Below, in pieces: positions 1 through 5,721 of a DNA stretch of 6,374 nucleotides. Source of the DNA: Lachnospiraceae bacterium (GTDB taxonomy: Bacteria; Bacillota; Clostridia; Lachnospirales; Lachnospiraceae); assembly GCA_017412265.1 (NCBI GenBank), contig JAFPYK010000237.1, positions 1-6,374 on the forward strand, given 5' to 3'. The notes beneath the pieces are model-generated. The model searched no databases. It was given only the letters and a program-made list of their open reading frames with translations, and was not told the DNA's origin. Numbering within the stretch: the stretch's first letter is position 1; every line of letters starts with the position of its first letter. The translations under genes and the position numbers were made by a program.

Positions 1-1051
1 CTCCGTCCATACGCTCCGGAGTCGCCGTAATTCCGAGGAGAAACTGTGGCTCAAAGTACTGGATGATCTTGCGATACGTCTCAGCTGTGGCATGATGGCA
101 CTCATCGATGATGATATAATCCCATGAATGCCTGTCAAAGAGCTCCAGGGAGTTCGCCATGGTCACATTCGTGGAGAACACGAACTCCGCATCCTGCTCC
201 TTGTACTCTCCGTTGAAGACACCATAAGATCGGTCGCTGCCGAAGACCCGCTGAAATGTCTCGTAGGATTTCATAAGGATCGATCCTTCATGCACGATAT
301 ACAAAAGTCTCTTGGGCCCGAAGTTCAGAGCATCAAACGCAGCAAGAAATGTCTTGCCAGAGCCCGCGGAAGCCGTGATCAAAGCTCTTGAGGCACCCAT
401 CGCGCGCACCCGGTTGAGCTCCTTGAGCGCTCTCCGCTGCATATAATTGGGCTTGACCTCCGCATTTGCCATGTTATAATCCATATCCCATCGCTCAATG
501 GAATAATACAGCCTGGTCCTGTACTCATCGATCAGCTCACGAGAAAGAGGCAGCGTCTGATCCCACAACGAATCAAACTCTGCCTTCGCAGATATGTAGG
601 TCTGTCCGTCCCCTTCCTCAATCACGGACACATCCCACTCAATATTCTTCAGCAGCGCATAAACCGTGATATTCGACGAGCCCACCAACAACTCATTATG
701 GTCCGCAAACTCGAACAGATATCCCTTGGAATGAAAGCCAACCGCGTTCCCCTGGATGTCGTGAAAGCACTCCCGGTCCAGCCTGCACATGAAACGATCC
801 GGATAACGCGTCTGCAGATCATAGAAAAACTGCAGCGACTCGATATCCGTGAAATTCTGATATGTGGAGGTAATCAGCTGCCCACGCGCTCCACGAGCAA
901 CTGCGGCCTCAATATTAGATGCAAGAAGACGCAGTCCAGGCTTCTTGATAAAACTGACAGAGAAATAGAATGCCTGACACACGTCTATATTTCTCTTCAG
1001 TTTGTCGATGAATTTTGTCTCAGAATAATTGGTGTAAAAATGACTGCTCAT
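1..1051 (-). CDS. PLD-nuclease/superfamily 2 helicase fusion, N-terminal part (cut by left edge)
   Basis: Translating the minus strand from ATG at 1051 gives 350 open codons running off the left edge. Residues ~1-170 form a PLD-like nuclease module with one catalytic-type motif: H107-x-K109, then GSSN at 124-127. A Q-motif-like segment lies near 201-212. The helicase motor then begins: Walker A ASAGSGKT at 227-234, DECH box D316-E317-C318-H319, and motif III TATPER at 342-347. This is the start of a DEAD/DEAH-like ResIII helicase. From family knowledge, such PLD-helicase proteins often run to roughly 900-1000 residues and may end in DUF3427; the second RecA lobe and tail lie outside the window. 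The start is supported by GAGGA five bases upstream. It lies 44 bases after the HNH gene with no terminator between, so it is probably co-transcribed. A role in cutting or remodelling foreign DNA is inferred. Architecture is secure; biological role is not. Confidence 0.88.
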   Translation of the reverse strand, partial: MSSHFYTNYSETKFIDKLKRNIDVCQAFYFSVSFIKKPGLRLLASNIEAAVARGARGQLITSTYQNFTDIESLQFFYDLQTRYPDRFMCRLDRECFHDIQGNAVGFHSKGYLFEFADHNELLVGSSNITVYALLKNIEWDVSVIEEGDGQTYISAKAEFDSLWDQTLPLSRELIDEYRTRLYYSIERWDMDYNMANAEVKPNYMQRRALKELNRVRAMGASRALITASAGSGKTFLAAFDALNFGPKRLLYIVHEGSILMKSYETFQRVFGSDRSYGVFNGEYKEQDAEFVFSTNVTMANSLELFDRHSWDYIIIDECHHATAETYRKIIQYFEPQFLLGITATPERMDG

Positions 1052-1095
1052 TAGTTTCCTCGCAAGCGAAGTAAAGCGCCTTTTTCTGCAGCCCT

Positions 1096-2262
1096 TTACC
1101 TCATCCAAACCTCATACCCCTGCCTCTTAGCCGATTCATAGATCGGCTGCATATTTGTCTGCAGGATCGCATCGAACGTCTCTCTGGTATTCCCCGGCCG
1201 GTACAGCTCCTGTCCGGCCCAGATCGAGTGAAGATTGTCGCGCCAGCAGCTCTCATACAGTTTGTGAATCCCGGGCTTTTCCTGGATCAGTTGATACAGT
1301 GCGAACTGATTGCCGGAAAACTTCCGGAAGAACGGGTCCCAGAGCGGCAGCTTGTTGCTCTTTGATGAATTCAGAGACGAATCCATGGGCATCAGGTTCC
1401 AGAGTTCGTCATTCATGACAAAGGACCACGGGATAAAATGATCGATATCGTACCGCTTTGGCTGCACCAGCTCATTGGTGAAGATGTCGCGGATCTCGCA
1501 GCACTCCAACACACCTTCCCACAGCTTTCTGACCTTGCCCAGTCTCCGCATCTTTTCATCCATCGGAGCCAGCTTGTATACCAGGCCCGGCACCTCCGGA
1601 TTGTTGTTCTGAAGCCATTTCACCTTCTCATATTGGATCCACCCCAGGATGGAGACCGTATGGTCCTGAATCATGCGCATCCATTCCGGATGAAACCGGA
1701 CTTCTTTATCTAGTTTCCGGCTTGCCCCAAATGTGTACGGAAGCACGGTGAATTCGGAGTTGAATCGCTCGATATATGCGGTCATCCGGCGAATCGAATC
1801 CCAGGGGACGATCTCGCCGGCATTGGCGAAGAACCCCGCCAACGCCCGGTAAGGCACCATATGAGTCAGCTGTTCTTTTGCCTGACACAGCTCCGCGTTG
1901 TGACGAAGGATTTCGTTTTTGATCTCTGTTTTGGAAGCGTTGGCCGGGAGATCGCTGAGCTCAGAGAGCCGGAGGATCGCCCGCTCCAGGCCGTCGCGCA
2001 CCGATCCGCCCTCCCCGAGTCCGCTCAGATGAATGTGAAATTCCCGGACCGAATACCAGGCGCTGCAGATCATTTCGTCGATGATTTCGTTAAATGTTGT
2101 CTCTGTGACCCCTTCGGATATCAGGTTGACGATCGCCTCAAGCCAATAGAACTTGTAGCAGTACGAGGGATCTTTGAGCATCAATGCAAATGACCGGATG
2201 TCAAGAAGGTTATAATAAGAGGCATCGATTTCGAGGTTTGCTTTGTTGATATACGGATCCAT
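1096..2262 (-). CDS. HNH endonuclease domain protein, 388 aa
   Basis: The C-terminal half carries an HNH nuclease core of the type seen in HNH_4-like and restriction-linked enzymes: DIDHFIPWS at 272-280 (D274, H275), the central W288-N289, then N298 and K301 within NSSKSNKLP. These match the beta-beta-alpha-metal fold that cleaves DNA phosphodiester bonds. The first ~250 residues are mostly helical-looking, with no domain I can name; a segment near 207-235 (GWIQYEKVKW and following) reads as conserved and could contact DNA or the partner protein. There is no signal peptide or membrane segment, so it should be cytoplasmic. The zinc-type CxxC pairs found in many HNH proteins are absent; only adjacent C254-C255 occur before the core. 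The start is fixed by AAAGGAGG just upstream. It is the first gene of an operon with the PLD-helicase. Nuclease activity is inferred from motifs; the substrate is unknown. Confidence 0.85.
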   Translation of the reverse strand: MDPYINKANLEIDASYYNLLDIRSFALMLKDPSYCYKFYWLEAIVNLISEGVTETTFNEIIDEMICSAWYSVREFHIHLSGLGEGGSVRDGLERAILRLSELSDLPANASKTEIKNEILRHNAELCQAKEQLTHMVPYRALAGFFANAGEIVPWDSIRRMTAYIERFNSEFTVLPYTFGASRKLDKEVRFHPEWMRMIQDHTVSILGWIQYEKVKWLQNNNPEVPGLVYKLAPMDEKMRRLGKVRKLWEGVLECCEIRDIFTNELVQPKRYDIDHFIPWSFVMNDELWNLMPMDSSLNSSKSNKLPLWDPFFRKFSGNQFALYQLIQEKPGIHKLYESCWRDNLHSIWAGQELYRPGNTRETFDAILQTNMQPIYESAKRQGYEVWMR

Positions 2263-2323
2263 CGCTCCTCCTTTCGCTCATGCTTATCATAACTTGCCTG
2301 CACAGCCGGTCTTTACTCATTTA

Positions 2324-2350
2324 CCCGCAGCTAATCACGAACTCTGCGGG
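2324..2350 (-). promoter_or_regulatory. Hairpin in the leader of the HNH operon mRNA
   Basis: A perfect 7-bp inverted repeat, CCCGCAG / CTGCGGG, encloses a 13-base loop. It begins about 10 bases after the predicted transcription start and ends about 60 bases before the HNH start codon. No T-run follows, so it is not an intrinsic terminator. It could stabilise the 5' end of the mRNA, or as DNA be the binding site of a repressor. The function is not shown. Confidence 0.4.
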
Positions 2351-2366
2351 CATACATACCCTTTCT

Positions 2367-2395
2367 ATTATATCCCATCCCCGGGTATATTTCCA
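2367..2395 (-). promoter_or_regulatory. Sigma-A-type promoter of the HNH/PLD-helicase operon
   Basis: Read on the minus strand, a perfect -10 box TATAAT (2372-2367) is preceded by a 17-base spacer and the -35-like hexamer TGGAAA (2395-2390; four of six match TTGACA). The predicted start is near 2360, giving a leader of about 100 bases before the HNH ATG. The weak -35 suggests a modest or activator-assisted promoter. No other promoter was seen before the helicase gene. Confidence 0.6.
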
Positions 2396-2457
2396 GTTTT
2401 GCTAAGCAAATTCCGGCTTCTGTCAGCGAGCTGTCGCTTCTGACCGCCACCTCTACA

Positions 2458-2492
2458 CAAAAAGGAACCCCATCTTCCGGATGGAGTTCCTT
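2458..2492 (-). terminator. Intrinsic terminator upstream of the HNH operon promoter
   Basis: Arms 2462-2474 and 2480-2492 pair over 13 bp with a 5-base loop. The one non-Watson-Crick position (C2469 against A2485) becomes a G-U wobble when transcribed on the minus strand, and the minus strand then gives a run of five T followed by GTG. Minus orientation is therefore favoured. On the plus strand the hairpin is followed by a broken pyrimidine run, so weaker bidirectional use is possible. It sits just upstream of the HNH promoter and would shield that operon from incoming transcription. No annotated minus-strand gene lies directly to its right, which makes it an orphan. Confidence 0.7.
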
Positions 2493-2618
2493 CTTTCTTC
2501 TGCCTCAATCAGGCCCTATGATATTCGCTTTCCCCCTCACATCCGGTCTCTCCTCGTCCTCCTTGTATGCACCAGACAGAGCAGGAAGAACAGCCCAGTC
2601 AACCCCGGAATCTTTTGT
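2462..2618 (-). ncRNA. Candidate small transcription unit between promoter-like site and terminator (speculative)
   Basis: On the minus strand a perfect TATAAT (2630-2625) is preceded by a 16-base spacer and ATGACG (four of six match TTGACA). Transcription from near 2618 would run about 155 bases to the terminator at 2492-2462. No convincing gene is encoded: the longest local frame is about 31 codons with no usable start. This could be a small RNA or the tail of a decayed gene. It is built only from promoter and terminator appearance; no known RNA family was recognised. Confidence 0.22.
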
Positions 2619-2670
2619 AATTGTATTATATACTACAGTACACAACCGTCATCAATCACCAATCTGGTTA

Positions 2671-2699
2671 TAGACAAATAAATCGGGCTTTCATATAAT
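2671..2699 (+). promoter_or_regulatory. Sigma-A-type promoter of the lipoprotein gene
   Basis: TAGACA (2671-2676; five of six match TTGACA), an exact 17-base spacer, then a perfect TATAAT (2694-2699). The predicted start is near 2706, giving a leader of about 48 bases before the ATG at 2754. The surrounding stretch is clearly A/T-rich compared with the gene it serves. The good match to consensus suggests steady vegetative expression. Confidence 0.8.
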
Positions 2700-2716
2700 T
2701 ATTTAAACAAATAAAC

Positions 2717-2732
2717 TGCTGCTTCGGCAGCA
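2717..2732 (+). promoter_or_regulatory. UUCG tetraloop hairpin in the lipoprotein mRNA leader
   Basis: TGCTGC, loop TTCG, GCAGCA: a perfect 6-bp stem closed by a C(UUCG)G tetraloop, an exceptionally stable RNA fold. It lies about 10 bases after the predicted transcription start and ends 10 bases before the ribosome binding site GGAG (2743-2746). No T-run follows, so it is not a terminator. It probably stabilises the 5' end of the mRNA; a regulatory role is not shown. Confidence 0.5.
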
Positions 2733-2753
2733 TAGTATGATCGGAGAAAACAC

Positions 2754-4640
2754 ATGAAGAGAATCAGGATTTTTGCATTACTGCTGGCTCTTTGTCTGCT
2801 TGCTTTCTGCGCCTCCTGCGCGAAAAACGGAGGCGATCACGACACGACGACAGAAGCTCTCGCCACTACCGAGAGCACCACACAGATGAGCACCACTGAG
2901 GCCGAGACCGAGCCCGAGATCGACGCCGCCTACGTCATGGACAGCTTCGTCCGCAGGCTCCAGGAAGGTAACTATCTGATCGATGTCGAGGACAACCTCG
3001 ATACGGTCGTCTACTCGCCGGAGCAGGTGTATTTCACCTACAGCGAGGACTCCGGCCTCGAATCATACGCCTATATGACCGTGAAAGGCGAGACCTTCGC
3101 GGGCACCCTGGACGAGACCTCCATGTACGACATCACCTTCGTCTCCACGGAGAAGGCCATCGACGCCGCGGCCTCCGTCCTGCCCAACAGCTGGATCACC
3201 CTGTCCGGCGGCAATATGTGGGATCTCTTCTACAACAATGTCGACAATATCCTGGAGTTCACCTCCAACGATGAGAACGTCAAGCGGACCCTCTTAAGCC
3301 TGGGCGGCTACGGCCCGTTTGCGCTGAGCCGCTGCGAAGAAGTGCACATGGTCATGGATGCCCCGGACCCCACCTCGGTACATTTCACCGCGGTGATCCC
3401 GGACAACGAGGCGGCCCGCATCTACTACGACGATCTGGACCTGACCCTGCAGTTCGACGCCGCGAAGAGCGATCCCCGCATCGAGAAATGGATCAGCTCC
3501 CCGACCTATCCGCCGACCAGAAACGCCTGGACGTCGGACGACATCGCGATGCTGGACAACGTGTTCATGCGCGATTTCGGCACCACTGCGGTTCCGTTCC
3601 CGGCATTTGCCAGCTACGCCCTGAACTTCGACCCCGATGCCTATGACCAGCGCACGGAGGTCCGGATCATCGACGCTCACGGAACCGAGAAGGATCTGGA
3701 GGACTACAAGGCGATGCTTCTGAGCAAGGGCTTCCAGGAGGTTCCGGTCGAGCTGGAGGACGGCTCCTCCGTGAACGTCTACCGCCTTCTCTTAAGGGAA
3801 GACTACCGCAGCTACGCGGAGCTCTATCCGTACTTCGACAACGGCTTTGTGCTGGACGGCGGGCTCTATCACGATGATCCCGTATACGAAGGACAGGCCG
3901 CCATCAGCGAGGTTCTCGTGGAGAACGGCTTCGAAGCCCTGCCGGAGACGGACGTCTTCACCGGATGGACCGCCACCGACCACTCGGCCGCCCAGACCGA
4001 GGGCTGGGCCTATTTCTTCAACTATGATCTCTATATGCCCATGGTCCTGAGCTACGAAGACGCGAACGCAGCCAAAGCCTACTGGAAGGATTACGGCAAT
4101 AAGCTTGCGAAGAAGGGCTTCATCTCCTCCTTCGCTCCGGGCGAGGACGACTTAAGATACGAATCCCCCAACGGCTTCGTCATCTTCCGCACCACCTGGG
4201 GTGAAGACAACACCGTGCTTCTCGAGTTCAAGAACGAGAAGAGCCTCACGGCCGAGCAGGTCAATGCCCTGATCAAGGAGCACGGCATCCCCGAGGCCAA
4301 CGTGCACGGAGACATCGGCTCCCGCAATCTCACCGGCTATTACTACGAGATCAGCGGATTCAAGGGCCTCAACCTCCAGGTCTTCCAGCCGTTTAAGAAC
4401 CGCGCCGAGGCCGAGAAGTTCCTCGACGCCTACGTGCCTGTCCTGGATGAGGCCGGCTACCTGATGATGGATCCGCAGAAGCTCAACTCCCAGAAGCCGT
4501 TCCTCTACTTCAACGAAGAGCTTGCCAAATACGTCGCCTTCGATCTGATGGAGGCCGAGAACGGCGCAAGTGTCAACATCGATTTCGTCTCCATCGAGCC
4601 CGAAGAAGAGAGCCTGATGCTGAACGCGATCCGCCGGTAA
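2754..4640 (+). CDS. Large secreted lipoprotein of unknown function, 628 aa
   Basis: The N-terminus is a lipoprotein signal: basic KRIR, a hydrophobic core (7-20), then CASC with the likely lipidated cysteine at C22. Position -3 is Cys rather than the usual Leu, so the lipobox is imperfect but plausible. A Thr/Glu-rich linker (about 31-57) should hold the domain off the membrane. The remaining ~570 residues are acidic and rich in aromatics, with no enzyme motif or family I can name. Three segments resemble each other (about 313-347, 437-492 and 551-611): a helix ending in a Gly-aromatic turn (KGF, KGF, AGY), then a variable turn and two beta-strand-like stretches, suggesting diverged repeats. 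The start has GGAG seven bases upstream. It is a single-gene unit with its own promoter and a terminator 14 bases after the stop. Possible roles are surface binding or envelope scaffolding. Gene call very sure; function unknown. Confidence 0.93.
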   Translation: MKRIRIFALLLALCLLAFCASCAKNGGDHDTTTEALATTESTTQMSTTEAETEPEIDAAYVMDSFVRRLQEGNYLIDVEDNLDTVVYSPEQVYFTYSEDSGLESYAYMTVKGETFAGTLDETSMYDITFVSTEKAIDAAASVLPNSWITLSGGNMWDLFYNNVDNILEFTSNDENVKRTLLSLGGYGPFALSRCEEVHMVMDAPDPTSVHFTAVIPDNEAARIYYDDLDLTLQFDAAKSDPRIEKWISSPTYPPTRNAWTSDDIAMLDNVFMRDFGTTAVPFPAFASYALNFDPDAYDQRTEVRIIDAHGTEKDLEDYKAMLLSKGFQEVPVELEDGSSVNVYRLLLREDYRSYAELYPYFDNGFVLDGGLYHDDPVYEGQAAISEVLVENGFEALPETDVFTGWTATDHSAAQTEGWAYFFNYDLYMPMVLSYEDANAAKAYWKDYGNKLAKKGFISSFAPGEDDLRYESPNGFVIFRTTWGEDNTVLLEFKNEKSLTAEQVNALIKEHGIPEANVHGDIGSRNLTGYYYEISGFKGLNLQVFQPFKNRAEAEKFLDAYVPVLDEAGYLMMDPQKLNSQKPFLYFNEELAKYVAFDLMEAENGASVNIDFVSIEPEEESLMLNAIRR

Positions 4641-4653
4641 ATTATTATTGTGC

Positions 4654-4694
4654 AAAAAAGCTGCCGAGGCCCTGAAAGCCCCGGCAGCTTTTTT
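4654..4694. terminator. Bidirectional terminator between the lipoprotein and corA genes
   Basis: Arms 4654-4666 and 4682-4694 pair perfectly over 13 bp (AAAAAAGCTGCCG with its complement), and an inner GGC/GCC can extend the stem. Each strand ends in a run of six T, so it works both ways. It lies 14 bases after the lipoprotein stop and 13 bases after the corA stop, ending both convergent transcripts. Confidence 0.92.
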
Positions 4695-4707
4695 CATGCT
4701 CATTTTC

Positions 4708-5631
4708 TCACAGCCATTTCTTCTTCTTGAAGAACACCAGGCACGCGATCACGACGACCAGGCTCACGACGATCACCGTGATATAGCCGAACCGCCACTC
4801 CAGCTCCGGCATATACCGGAAATTCATCCCGTACCAGCCGACGATCAGCGTCAGCGGCATAAAGATCGTAGTGATCACGGTCAGAAGCGTCATGATCCGG
4901 TTCTGCCGCACCTCCAGCTGCGCGTGATAGAGGTCCCGCACCTGGCTCGCGTGGTCGCGAAGCGACGCCGCGGAATCGTGCCTGCGCACCATCAGATTCA
5001 TAAACAGATGAATGTATCGCAGATTCTCCTCGTCGAAGAACCCGTTCTCATTCTCCTCCAGCTCCTGCGTCATATCGATGATCTGCTCATAATGCACCAG
5101 GAGCTTGCGGATATCGTTGTGAATCTCGATGACCCGGCTTAAGTCCCCCTGGCCCTCCGCGTACAGGATGTTATCCTCGATCTGGTTCAGCTCATCCTCG
5201 TACTTCTCCATGATCGACAGGTCATGCTCCACGATCTGCTCCAGGAAATCATACAGGAACCGCTCCAGGCTCGGCTGGCGCCAGCGCTTCGTGCGCCGGA
5301 TCTCATCGATCATCTGCTCCACCTTGCCGCTCTCATCGATGAAGACGATGCCCTTCTCGTCCATCGCGAAGGCGAAGCGGTAATCCTTCGTGTCGAGGTG
5401 CTCCCGGTCCGGCAGCTGGAACGTCCCGGTGAGCGAGTCGTAGTTGACCTCCGCCTTCGTGTTGTGGATGTCCCGGGTGGGCGGCTCGAGCTCGATCCCC
5501 ATATCAAACATGTCCCGGTCCCGCGCCCACTCCTGCGCCGTCAGCACCGTCACATACTTATAGCCCTTCTGCGCAAGCAGCTCTTCCTTCGTGCACGGCT
5601 GAATGGTATCAGCCAGAAGATAATAACTCAT
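4708..5631 (-). CDS. corA: CorA-family divalent metal ion transporter, 307 aa
   Basis: CorA proteins form homopentameric channels carrying Mg2+ (some Co2+, Ni2+ or Zn2+) across the inner membrane. The signature is clear: YGMNF with G268-M269-N270 at the end of the first membrane helix (about 247-267), a short periplasmic loop (MPELEWRF), a second helix (about 281-301) and a basic KKKKW tail facing the cytoplasm. Residues 1-240 form the cytoplasmic domain, with a long charged helical region (about 105-245) that should make the stalk helices. Length is typical of the shorter CorA members. The start has AAAGGAG seven bases upstream. It lies downstream of serS in the same direction, but a terminator fills most of the 90-base gap. 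The family is secure; which metal and direction of transport cannot be read from sequence, so the symbol is a family-level name. Confidence 0.93.
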   Translation of the reverse strand: MSYYLLADTIQPCTKEELLAQKGYKYVTVLTAQEWARDRDMFDMGIELEPPTRDIHNTKAEVNYDSLTGTFQLPDREHLDTKDYRFAFAMDEKGIVFIDESGKVEQMIDEIRRTKRWRQPSLERFLYDFLEQIVEHDLSIMEKYEDELNQIEDNILYAEGQGDLSRVIEIHNDIRKLLVHYEQIIDMTQELEENENGFFDEENLRYIHLFMNLMVRRHDSAASLRDHASQVRDLYHAQLEVRQNRIMTLLTVITTIFMPLTLIVGWYGMNFRYMPELEWRFGYITVIVVSLVVVIACLVFFKKKKWL

Positions 5632-5663
5632 ACGACAATCTCCTTTGGTATCCTCTGTTCTCT

Positions 5664-5695
5664 AAAAAAGCAGCCCGGGAAATCTCCCGGACTGC
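5664..5695 (-). terminator. Intrinsic terminator after serS
   Basis: On the minus strand the arms 5695-5685 and 5680-5670 pair over 11 bp (one G-U) around a 4-base loop, followed by six T (5669-5664). It starts 26 bases after the serS stop. Only about 17 bases separate its T-run from the corA ribosome binding site. Confidence 0.87.
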
Positions 5696-5721
5696 CCTGC
5701 ACATTCTCTAAACAGCTGTTT

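Noticed and set aside
128..1054. Plus-strand open frames over the first kilobase (128-391, 466-669, 698-1054)
   Set aside because: They lie antisense to the continuous minus-strand PLD-helicase frame, which carries recognisable motifs along its length; the plus-strand proteins resemble nothing and lack ribosome binding sites.
1052..1095. Short inverted bases (TCGC/GCGA) between the HNH and helicase genes as a terminator
   Set aside because: The arms are 4 bases with a 2-base loop, which cannot fold, and there is no T-run; the gap holds only the helicase ribosome binding site.
1706..1888. 60-codon minus-strand frame inside the HNH gene
   Set aside because: It is an out-of-frame shadow of the HNH coding sequence on the same strand, with no motif and no ribosome binding site of its own.
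2620..2650. Imperfect palindrome around the TATATAC/GTACA stretch, as an operator
   Set aside because: The symmetry is broken at several positions and the region is simply A/T-rich; it overlaps the minus-strand promoter-like site, which explains it as well.
2243..2681. Two 66-codon plus-strand frames in the intergenic region
   Set aside because: One covers the antisense of the HNH promoter and leader, the other runs out of the terminator hairpin and through the lipoprotein promoter; neither has a ribosome binding site or a recognisable protein.
4152..4703. 183-codon minus-strand frame within the lipoprotein gene
   Set aside because: It spans the terminator and the antisense of a well-supported gene; high G+C third positions open long antisense frames. 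The same holds for the 3294-3680 minus-strand frame.
4648..5142. 164-codon plus-strand frame rich in His and Arg
   Set aside because: It begins inside the shared terminator and is antisense to corA; its His-rich composition is what antisense reading of this gene gives.
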